Positions 1 through 7,105 of a stretch of DNA of 64,000 nucleotides are shown here, one piece after another. The stretch covers positions 1,240,001-1,304,000 of the forward strand of contig NZ_JAFLNM010000001.1 in NCBI RefSeq assembly GCF_017313275.1, read 5' to 3'. The notes below the pieces were generated by a model. The model worked only from the letters and a program-made list of their open reading frames with translations, was not told the origin of the DNA and did not search any database. The position numbers and the translations under genes are program-made. The DNA comes from Flagellimonas profundi (lineage in GTDB: Bacteria; Bacteroidota; Bacteroidia; Flavobacteriales; Flavobacteriaceae). Every line of letters begins with the position of its first letter. Position 1 is the first letter of the stretch.

Positions 1-429
1 TCCAACAACTACTTATTCATACGATTGGGGAATGTTTTTGTGGTATTTGCCGTATTTATGGTACTTCGTCAACTTATGACTAACAAAACCGTTTTGAAAA
101 TCGGGGCGAGCACGCTTTCCATCTACGTGATTCACTTTATTATCCTTTATGGCAGTTTTACCGGATTGGGCTTGTATCGCTTCTTCAATCGTTCACTATC
201 ACCGGAAATTGTGATCCCAGGCGCCTTTGCTTTTATGGTCGCCTGTACGTTTTTGGCCTTGCAGTACAATAAATACGAAGCGAACATCAAATCACAAATC
301 TCATGGGGCATTTTGTTTACCAAGTCCCAGCTCATTGAACTGAAGGAGATTTCTGTTCCCGTACTTCGTGAAAGTATTATTCGTATCTGGCTTTTTCTCC
401 GTCGTCTATTACGTACTGTTAGGAGCTAA
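1..429 (+). CDS. Membrane acyltransferase-like protein, C-terminal part (partial)
   Basis: The reading frame is open to the left edge, so only the C-terminal ~142 codons are seen; a TTG at 25 is an internal codon rather than a proven start. The visible part has at least two hydrophobic helices: one near the edge, one around SIYVIHFIILYG, with a further one at FAFMVACTFLAL. It ends in a basic amphipathic tail (LRRLLRTVRS). The IYVIHF motif followed by another helix resembles the last membrane segments of integral-membrane acyltransferases of the DUF1624/heparan-N-acetyltransferase or acyltransferase-3 type. That is inference from a fragment, and the substrate cannot be said. Confidence 0.5.
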   Translation, partial: SNNYLFIRLGNVFVVFAVFMVLRQLMTNKTVLKIGASTLSIYVIHFIILYGSFTGLGLYRFFNRSLSPEIVIPGAFAFMVACTFLALQYNKYEANIKSQISWGILFTKSQLIELKEISVPVLRESIIRIWLFLRRLLRTVRS

Positions 430-462
430 AAAAAGCATCCAACCCTAAGATTGAATGCTTTA
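430..462. terminator. Bidirectional terminator between convergent genes
   Basis: AAAGCAT (432-438) pairs with ATGCTTT (455-461) across a 16-nt loop. On the minus strand the stem is followed by a run of T (complement of the A-run at 428-434), so it best serves lpd. On the plus strand the downstream sequence is only moderately T-rich. Confidence 0.55.
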
Positions 463-487
463 AATATTCTTGACTTTTCTTCTCTAA

Positions 488-1891
488 CTAAACATGCAGC
501 GCCCTGTCATCGGTTGCAGCCAAAGCAGCTTCTTTAACTGCTTCCGCAAAAGTCGGGTGAGCGTGGCTCATGCGGGAAATATCCTCTGCGGATGCCCTAA
601 ACTCCATAGCCGTGACACCTTCTGCGATTAAATCGGCACAACGCGCCCCGATCATATGGACACCCAATACCTCATCAGTGTTCTTATCGGCAAGAATTTT
701 CACAAAACCATCAATATCCATACTGGCTCGAGCTCTGCCCAAAGCACGCATGGGGAACTGACCTGATTTGTATTCCACGCCTTCCTCCTTCAATTGCTCT
801 TCCGTTTTACCCACAGCGGCTACTTCTGGCCAAGTATAAACCACCCCGGGAATCAAATTATAATCGATATGCGGTTTTTGTCCCGCCAATATTTCTGCAA
901 CCATGGTTCCCTCTTCTTCAGCTTTGTGTGCCAGCATGGCTCCTTTTACCACATCGCCAATAGCGTAAATGTTGGAAACATTGGTCTGTAGGTGTTCGTT
1001 TACCTCTACCCTGCCCCTGTCATCCAATTTCACTCCCGCGGCTTCGGCGTTCAATCCATCGGTATAGGGCTTACGGCCAACGCTGACCAAACAATAGTCG
1101 CCTTTTATGGTCACTTCCTTGTCCTTTTTGTCATCTGCCTTTACGATTACCTCGTCACCTTTGCGCTCCACGGATTTTACTTTGTGGGAAAGATTGAACT
1201 TCACCTTTTGCTTTTTCATCACTTTGGTGAGTTCCTTGGACAGTGCACCGTCCATCCCCGGAATAATGCGGTCCATGTACTCCACCACAGTTACATCGGC
1301 ACCCAAACGTTTGTATACTTGTCCGAGCTCCAGTCCAATGACCCCACCACCAATCACGATCAGGTGTTTTGGAACTTCTTTCAATTTCAACGCCTCGGTA
1401 GACGTGATCACTCGTTCTTTATCAATTTCAATAAACGGTAGGGACGAAGGTTTTGAACCTGTAGCTATAATTATGTTTTTGGCCTCAATGGTCTCCTCCC
1501 CATCTTCTTTTGCAATATTGATGTGCGTGGCATCTTTGAAGCTTCCCACTCCGTGGTATACATCGATTTTGTTTTTGTTCATCAAAAACTCGATGCCCTT
1601 GGTGGTCTGGTCCACTACACCTTGTTTACGGGCAATCATTTGCTCCAAGTTCACTTTTACTTCACCTGGAATATCGATACCGTGCTCCTCAAAGTGCTTT
1701 ACCGCATCTTCGTAATGGTGTGATGAGTCCAAAAGCGCCTTGGATGGAATGCAACCTACATTAAGACAGGTTCCACCAAGGGTGGCATACTTTTCTATAA
1801 TTGCCGTTTTCATTCCCAATTGGGCACATCGAATGGCCGCCACATAGCCTCCTGGTCCAGAGCCGATGATGGCTACATCATATTGATTCAT
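488..1891 (-). CDS. lpd: Dihydrolipoyl dehydrogenase (E3)
   Basis: FAD-dependent E3 subunit that reoxidises dihydrolipoamide in 2-oxoacid dehydrogenase and glycine-cleavage complexes, passing electrons to NAD+; cytosolic. The 467-residue protein starts with the FAD-binding GxGxxG (IIGSGPGG, residues 8-15) and has the redox-active disulfide CLNVGC (C42, C47), a second Rossmann motif GGGVIGLE for NAD, and the C-terminal HAHPTFAE with the His-Glu acid-base pair. The start is placed at ATG 1891 because MNQYDVAIIGSG is the usual family N-terminus. The open frame runs on to 1978, but that 29-residue extension is not E3-like. No E1/E2 genes are nearby, as is common for a stand-alone lpd. Confidence 0.96.
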   Translation of the reverse strand: MNQYDVAIIGSGPGGYVAAIRCAQLGMKTAIIEKYATLGGTCLNVGCIPSKALLDSSHHYEDAVKHFEEHGIDIPGEVKVNLEQMIARKQGVVDQTTKGIEFLMNKNKIDVYHGVGSFKDATHINIAKEDGEETIEAKNIIIATGSKPSSLPFIEIDKERVITSTEALKLKEVPKHLIVIGGGVIGLELGQVYKRLGADVTVVEYMDRIIPGMDGALSKELTKVMKKQKVKFNLSHKVKSVERKGDEVIVKADDKKDKEVTIKGDYCLVSVGRKPYTDGLNAEAAGVKLDDRGRVEVNEHLQTNVSNIYAIGDVVKGAMLAHKAEEEGTMVAEILAGQKPHIDYNLIPGVVYTWPEVAAVGKTEEQLKEEGVEYKSGQFPMRALGRARASMDIDGFVKILADKNTDEVLGVHMIGARCADLIAEGVTAMEFRASAEDISRMSHAHPTFAEAVKEAALAATDDRALHV

Positions 1892-2076
1892 ATTGTATGG
1901 TTTGTAAGGATAATTGCTTAAAAACTGTGTTTCGTTAAAACAAGCGTAAAAATACAAATGTTTTCGGGACAGTCCCAATCAATTCTGTTGGATTGTTGGG
2001 TTAAGGATGAAGGGGGATTATTTGATTTTCGGATGGTTCGATTTCTAGATGGTCAGATCGTTTGGATTATCGGTTA

Positions 2077-2160
2077 TTGGTCATTGTTCATTGGTCATTG
2101 TTGATTGTTCATTGGTCATTGTTGATTGTTCATTGTTGATTGTTCATTGTTGATTGTTCA
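2077..2160. repeat. Array of twelve 7-bp tandem repeats
   Basis: Twelve consecutive heptamers of the form TTG(G/T)T(C/G)A fill 2077-2160 exactly and abut the lrp stop codon at 2161-2163. Variants are TTGGTCA, TTGTTCA and TTGTTGA. The last part is a 14-bp higher-order unit (TTGTTGA+TTGTTCA) repeated. The stretch 1979-2076 upstream is GAT/TTGG-rich low-complexity DNA with no gene. Confidence 0.9.
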
Positions 2161-2619
2161 TTAGATATGAACGGATGGGCTGTTCTTCACTTCGTTGATC
2201 ACAAAAGAGCTTTGGGTGTTCCCGATATTGGCTATGGCCGTGAGCTTGGTGACCATAAACTCCCGATAGCTCTTCATATCCTTTACATAGATCTTTAAAA
2301 TGTAGTCGTAATCCCCACCCACGTGGAAACATTCGGAGACTTCTTTTAATTGCAGTACTTCACGTTCAAACTTTAGGACATTTTCTTTGGTATGTTGCAC
2401 CAATCGAATTTGACAAAGCACCATAAAATCACGCCCTACCTTTACCTTGTCCACCAAAGCCGTGTATTGTGTAATCACCCCATTGCGCTCCAACCGGCGG
2501 ATACGCTCGTAAACGGCTGTTTTGGACAAATGCAGCGCATCTGCATATTGTTTGGTTGTTTTTTTACTGTTCTCTTGAAGCAATCTTATCAGTTCAATGT
2601 CTATACCATCCAATTTCAT
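2161..2619 (-). CDS. Lrp/AsnC family transcriptional regulator
   Basis: Feast/famine-type DNA-binding regulator of amino-acid metabolism. The N-terminal winged HTH covers residues ~2-60 (LDGIDIELIRLLQENS, then the recognition helix region LSKTAVYERIRRLERNGVI). It is followed by an RAM/AsnC effector domain (FHVGGDYDYILKIYVKD). At 152 residues from ATG 2619 it has the usual family length; an in-frame codon at 2655 would add 12 atypical residues. It is divergent from the PLP enzyme gene at 2771, which makes that gene its probable target, as Lrp-type regulators often control an adjacent amino-acid catabolic gene. The effector is unknown. Confidence 0.92.
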   Translation of the reverse strand: MKLDGIDIELIRLLQENSKKTTKQYADALHLSKTAVYERIRRLERNGVITQYTALVDKVKVGRDFMVLCQIRLVQHTKENVLKFEREVLQLKEVSECFHVGGDYDYILKIYVKDMKSYREFMVTKLTAIANIGNTQSSFVINEVKNSPSVHI

Positions 2620-2662
2620 ACCGACGAATTTTCTAGTCCATATGGCTAAAATCATATTTTAT

Positions 2663-2705
2663 AGATTATTTTCCTAATAATATCATTTTTAATGTCAAAT
2701 AATCT
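2663..2705. promoter_or_regulatory. Inverted repeat in the lrp / PLP-enzyme divergent promoter
   Basis: AGATTATT (2663-2670) is repeated in inverted form as AATAATCT (2698-2705), 35 bp centre to centre, in the 151-bp divergent intergenic region. A possible promoter for the plus-strand gene follows: TTG at 2723-2725, 20 bp, then TATTTTTA at 2746-2753. A role as Lrp operator is inference from position and symmetry. Confidence 0.45.
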
Positions 2706-2770
2706 TCATTTAAACAATACTATTGACTTAGGGTCTACAAATTCATATTTTTACTAAAAACTGTACATAT

Positions 2771-3991
2771 ATGGACTATAAAGCATCAGAACACATACAA
2801 GACCTTCAATATTTTGGTGAATTCGGAGGTGTAAACCCTTCTATTTCAGATTCATCCACCTACACCTTCCTGTCGGCAAAAACCATGTTCGATACATTCG
2901 AAGGAAACACGGAAGGCTGCTACCTGTATAGCCGTCACTCCTCCCCTTCCAACCTATATTTGGGGGAAGCCATGGCACAATTGGAAGGAACGGAATCTGC
3001 CAATGTGTACGCCAGTGGAATGGGTGCCATCACCGCTGTGATTCTGCAATTATGTGATTCGGGCGATCATATTGTATGCAGTAGAACCATTTATGGAGGG
3101 ACCTATGCTTTTCTCAAGAATTTTGTGAAGAAATTCAATATTGATGTTTCCTTTGTTGACATCACCGATTTGGATACTGTGGAAAAATCCATCACGCCCA
3201 AAACCAAAATGATTTATTGTGAAGCCATCAGCAACCCATTGTTGGAAGTTGCCGATATCCGGTCATTATCAAAAATCGCCAAGAAAAATGATATGCCTTT
3301 AATAGTGGACAACACTTTTTCTCCGTTGACCATAAATGCAGCACAATTAGGTGCCGATATTGTAGTGCACAGTCTTACCAAATTCATCAATGGCAGTAGC
3401 GACTGTGTTGCAGGCGCTGTTTGTGGTACGGCGGATTTCTGCTTGAGTTTAAAAGATGTGAACAATGGAGCTGGAATGCTATTGGGAAGTACTTTGGACA
3501 GTTTACGTGCCGCTTCCATTTTAAAAAATATGCGAACCCTGCACATTCGAATCAAAAAACACAGTGAAAATGCCCATTACTTGGCCAAACAATTTGAGAA
3601 GGATGGACTAAAAGTGGTATACCCTGGATTGGAAAGTCATTCTGGCCACGATCTCATGAAGTCACAAATGAACCACGAATACGGTTTTGGCGGTATGCTT
3701 ACCCTCGATGTAGGTTCGGTGGAAAGAGCCAACGCACTCATGGAATTGATGCAAAAGGAAAAGTTAGGATATTTGGCGGTAAGCCTTGGTTTCTACAAAA
3801 CCTTGTTCAGTGCTTCGGGAACTTCCACCTCTTCCGAAATACCTGAAGAAGAACAAAAAGAACTCGGACTGTCCCAAGGGCTTATCCGTTTTTCCATTGG
3901 CTTGGACAATGATATCCATAAAACCTACAACACCATGCGAAGCTGTATGGAAAAGCTGGATATTTTATCGCCCGAAACTAGTTTGACATAG
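2771..3991 (+). CDS. Cys/Met-metabolism PLP enzyme (methionine gamma-lyase / trans-sulfuration family)
   Basis: A 406-residue fold-type I PLP enzyme that acts on sulfur amino acids. The cofactor lysine lies in HSLTKFINGSSD, the substrate/cofactor Tyr in YSRHSSPS, and the PLP-phosphate-binding region around YASGMGAI. The position held by the signature Cys of classical methionine gamma-lyase (in YGCTFAF) reads YGGTYAF here. Cystathionine or O-acetylhomoserine chemistry is therefore as possible as methionine gamma-lyase, and no symbol is given. Divergent to an Lrp-type regulator, which suggests control by amino-acid supply. The C-terminus keeps the family pattern (GLIRFSIGLDND). Confidence 0.85.
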   Translation: MDYKASEHIQDLQYFGEFGGVNPSISDSSTYTFLSAKTMFDTFEGNTEGCYLYSRHSSPSNLYLGEAMAQLEGTESANVYASGMGAITAVILQLCDSGDHIVCSRTIYGGTYAFLKNFVKKFNIDVSFVDITDLDTVEKSITPKTKMIYCEAISNPLLEVADIRSLSKIAKKNDMPLIVDNTFSPLTINAAQLGADIVVHSLTKFINGSSDCVAGAVCGTADFCLSLKDVNNGAGMLLGSTLDSLRAASILKNMRTLHIRIKKHSENAHYLAKQFEKDGLKVVYPGLESHSGHDLMKSQMNHEYGFGGMLTLDVGSVERANALMELMQKEKLGYLAVSLGFYKTLFSASGTSTSSEIPEEEQKELGLSQGLIRFSIGLDNDIHKTYNTMRSCMEKLDILSPETSLT

Positions 3992-4087
3992 GCAACAGTT
4001 GTACAAAATCTTAGTTTTCTTGTATCAAAATGCACTCTTTATCGTCCAATATTAGTTTAATCAGCTAAATTGAAATTTTAGGAGCGA

Positions 4088-4795
4088 ATGGAAAAAGGTT
4101 TGAATCTGAACATTGACGATAAACGAAGTAAGTTATTGGCAACAGCAAGAACAGCCGGAATATGGTACCTAATTATGGCTATTTCCGGCGTTTTAGGGTT
4201 TCTCATATTCCACCCTCAGGTCTTCAGTGCCAACCCCGAACAAACATTGAGCAATATCCTAGAGGCAGAAACAGTGGCGAGACTTAGGTTGCTGTTGGAG
4301 TTTGTGATTATCGTTTCACAAGCACTTACTGCCATTTGGTTTTATCGCCTATTTAAAAGTTGTAATGAATGGGCTGCACTCGCAACAGCAATATGGGGTA
4401 CCGTTAATGCAGTTGTTATCATGGTCAGCGCCATAGCTATGGGTGCTTCCATTAAAATAGCCCTATCCTCTCAATTGTTGGAAAATAAGGTACTATCCAT
4501 TGATTTGCTATCCAACGTAATATCAAATTCTTGGAGCGTTGGCGGATTGTTCTTTGGCCTTTGGCTCATTCCATTGGGATACATCATTACCAGTTCAAAA
4601 AGAATGCCTGTGTGGTTGGGCAGAACCTTGATCATAGGTGGTGTTGGCTATCTGGTAAGTACCATGATCAACTATTCAGGTGTTACAACAGGTTCTTGGA
4701 CAAGAATACTCACTTTACCTGCCACAATCGGGGAATTCTGGATGATAGGGTATTTATTGATTTTTGGAATAAGACCTCTAACTAAAGAAGATTGA
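4088..4795 (+). CDS. DUF4386-type integral membrane protein
   Basis: A 235-residue protein with about six hydrophobic helices (for example WYLIMAISGVLGFLIF near residue 27 and a C-terminal IGEFWMIGYLLIFGI). The pattern ARTAGIWYL...GFLIF near the start and a final GE-W-IGYLLIFG segment match my recollection of the DUF4386 family. No function is known. It stands alone, with 96 bp before and 195 bp after. It lacks charged clusters or motifs that suggest an enzyme. Confidence 0.7.
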   Translation: MEKGLNLNIDDKRSKLLATARTAGIWYLIMAISGVLGFLIFHPQVFSANPEQTLSNILEAETVARLRLLLEFVIIVSQALTAIWFYRLFKSCNEWAALATAIWGTVNAVVIMVSAIAMGASIKIALSSQLLENKVLSIDLLSNVISNSWSVGGLFFGLWLIPLGYIITSSKRMPVWLGRTLIIGGVGYLVSTMINYSGVTTGSWTRILTLPATIGEFWMIGYLLIFGIRPLTKED

Positions 4796-4898
4796 GTTAA
4801 AACCGTTCACAACAAATTTTAAACACCCAAATTCCACTACCACTAAATCCACTCTGAATTACCAAAACCAGTACACATATCGGAACATTGGCTTTATT

Positions 4899-4956
4899 CG
4901 CTTAACCTACGATTAAGCGGGACCAAATGTATGTTGTTTGCACAACATAGTGCAAA
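4899..4956. promoter_or_regulatory. Two adjacent small inverted repeats upstream of nhaC
   Basis: CGCTTAA (4899-4905) pairs with TTAAGCG (4913-4919), and TTTGCAC (4937-4943) pairs with GTGCAAA (4950-4956). Both lie in the 195-bp gap before nhaC. They could be a weak terminator of the upstream gene and an operator; there is no T-run after the first. Confidence 0.3.
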
Positions 4957-4990
4957 ATCGTAATATTACCTTCTAACAAACTCAGACCAA

Positions 4991-6487
4991 ATGCCGAAAA
5001 AAACGGAAAAGCCAAAATTTAGGGAGAATGAACGCATTGTAGAAAATAAAGATTTAACCATCGGCGAAGCATTGATACCTGTTTTTGCCCTGGTTGCCAT
5101 GTTGGCCTATAATGTATATGTTTTTGGGGATGATGCCCTAAGTGGTTCCAACCAATTCATTTTGTTGATGGGTGGTGCCGTAGCCGCCATCGTCGGCATT
5201 TTCAATAAGGTATCCTACAAACAGATGATTGCGGAAGTGGCCGAAAATGTAAGGTCTACCACGGGAGCTTTGCTCATCCTTTTAATGGTCGGTGCACTGT
5301 CGGGCACTTGGTTGGTCAGCGGTATTATTCCCGCTATGATCTATTATGGACTTCAAATACTGAATCCCACCATATTTTTGGCCGCCAGCGTAATTATTTG
5401 CGCCATAATATCCATAGCTACCGGAAGTAGTTGGACCACGGCAGCAACAGTAGGTATTGCTTTGATTGGTATAGGTGACGCCTTGGGCATTTCTTTGGGG
5501 ATGACGGCGGGAGCTGTACTTTCTGGTGCTTACTTCGGTGATAAAATGTCGCCATTGAGCGATACGACCAACTTGGCACCTGCCATGGCTGGTGGGGATT
5601 TGTTCTCCCATATTCGTTACATGACCTATACCACGGTTCCAACTATCGTGGTCACCTTGATCGTGTTCATCATACTTGGTTTTACCATTGATACGTCGGG
5701 TGTGGCAGATACAAGTTCTCTTCTCGAAAATATTGGTGCCACTTTTAACATAAATGGTTGGTTGTTTTTAGTGCCATTAGTGGTAATCTTATTGATCGTA
5801 AAAAAAGCACCTCCGTTAATGGCCCTTTTGATCGGGACCTTGTTGGGCGGTGTTTTTGCACTTATTTTTCAGCCCGATATTGTCGCCAACATTGGTGGGG
5901 GGGGCACATTGAACTTTGAAACAGGCTACAAAGGCATTTTAAACGCGATAACTGTTGATACCAACATAGCTACCGACGATCCAGCCTTGAACGACCTATT
6001 CTCTTCGGGCGGAATGTCCGGTATGCTCGGCACCATTTGGCTGATCGTATGCGCCATGGTATTCGGAGGTATCATGGACGGTATCGGTGCTTTGGAGCGT
6101 ATTACCGAGTCCCTTCTAAAATTGGCCAAGACCACTTTTGGACTCTTTGCCAGTACCGTAGGGAGTTGTTTGGCTTTAAACGTAACTGCATCCGACCAAT
6201 ATTTGGCCATTGTAGTACCCGGTAAAATGTTTGCCAAGGCCTATAAGGAACGTGGACTAGCCCCTGAAAACCTCAGCCGATCTTTGGAGGATTCAGGTAC
6301 TGTAACCTCGGTCTTGGTACCTTGGAACACCTGTGGAGCCTACCATAGTGGTGTTTTGGGAGTTGGTGTCGGGGAGTATGCCATGTATGCCGTCTTTAAC
6401 TGGTTAAGTCCGTTTATGACATTGCTTTTTGCCGCATTCAGAATCAAGATCAAGCAATTGGCCACAAGTAATAGTCCAAGCAGTTAG
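4991..6487 (+). CDS. nhaC: Na+/H+ antiporter, NhaC family
   Basis: A 498-residue polytopic inner-membrane protein that exports Na+ in exchange for H+, probably for salt and pH homeostasis. The diagnostic segment GDKMSPLSDTTNLAPAM (about residues 180-196) is the conserved NhaC signature, and around eleven hydrophobic helices are visible. A second conserved block near residue 430 (TSVLVPWNTCGAY) is also family-typical. The start MPKKTEKPKF gives a basic cytoplasmic N-terminus. An eight-G run at 5897-5904 inside the gene (codons for GGGG near residue 303) is a possible slippage site. The gene stands alone. Confidence 0.92.
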   Translation: MPKKTEKPKFRENERIVENKDLTIGEALIPVFALVAMLAYNVYVFGDDALSGSNQFILLMGGAVAAIVGIFNKVSYKQMIAEVAENVRSTTGALLILLMVGALSGTWLVSGIIPAMIYYGLQILNPTIFLAASVIICAIISIATGSSWTTAATVGIALIGIGDALGISLGMTAGAVLSGAYFGDKMSPLSDTTNLAPAMAGGDLFSHIRYMTYTTVPTIVVTLIVFIILGFTIDTSGVADTSSLLENIGATFNINGWLFLVPLVVILLIVKKAPPLMALLIGTLLGGVFALIFQPDIVANIGGGGTLNFETGYKGILNAITVDTNIATDDPALNDLFSSGGMSGMLGTIWLIVCAMVFGGIMDGIGALERITESLLKLAKTTFGLFASTVGSCLALNVTASDQYLAIVVPGKMFAKAYKERGLAPENLSRSLEDSGTVTSVLVPWNTCGAYHSGVLGVGVGEYAMYAVFNWLSPFMTLLFAAFRIKIKQLATSNSPSS

Positions 6488-6677
6488 TATTCCGATCAAC
6501 TTTTTCAGTTGTGTTTTTTCTGGTATCAAATACCGATGGGAGCCACCCTTAAAAATAGTTGTGGACCAGGTACTTTTATAACACACTTTTAGGAGAGTTT
6601 TTTAGTATTTTTGGCACCGAACTTGCTCTTTAATGAAGCATAATAACCATTTTCAAAACATACTTGAAGCATTTTAA

Positions 6678-7043
6678 ATGCCAAAAGAGTCTTTTATTAG
6701 GAACAGGATAAAAAGTGTGGGATATGCCCTAAAAGGCATGTTTCTATTATTGCGCACAGAATCCAGCATCAAAATTCAAGCTGTTATTGCCGTGGTCGTT
6801 ACAGTCTTCGGTTTCTACTTTCAAATCTCCAATACAGAATGGATATTACAGCTGTTGGCCATTGGTCTGGTCATGGGTGTCGAAGGATTGAACACAGCTA
6901 TTGAAAAAATCTGTGACTACATTCAACCCCATATGGACCCTAAAATCGGTATAATAAAAGATATTTCCGCAGGAGCCGTTATGATCGTATCGGTTATAGC
7001 AAGTATTATTGGTTTGATCATCTATGTGCCCAAAATCTTTTAG
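6678..7043 (+). CDS. dgkA: Diacylglycerol/undecaprenol kinase family protein
   Basis: A 121-residue trimeric-type membrane kinase that phosphorylates diacylglycerol or undecaprenol, recycling lipid carriers of envelope synthesis. The family signature EGLNTAIEKICDYI (about residues 73-86) is intact, including the catalytic Glu and Asn. Three hydrophobic helices are visible. In this phylum the substrate may be undecaprenol rather than diacylglycerol; sequence does not decide. It is followed 62 bp later by ftsK in the same direction. A TAttTTTG element at 6606-6613 could be its -7 box. Confidence 0.88.
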   Translation: MPKESFIRNRIKSVGYALKGMFLLLRTESSIKIQAVIAVVVTVFGFYFQISNTEWILQLLAIGLVMGVEGLNTAIEKICDYIQPHMDPKIGIIKDISAGAVMIVSVIASIIGLIIYVPKIF

Positions 7044-7105
7044 TGAAATCCATGACCCCTAGTAGCAACGTAAATTTGTAACTTAGCCCCGCTTAAAATT
7101 GATTA

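Noticed and set aside
1107..1715. 202-codon open frame antisense to lpd
   Set aside because: It lies wholly opposite a strongly conserved E3 gene and its translation has no recognisable features; it is a codon-structure shadow.
2077..2160. Tandem array considered as a CRISPR
   Set aside because: Units are 7 bp with no spacers and no cas genes in the window; it is a simple repeat.
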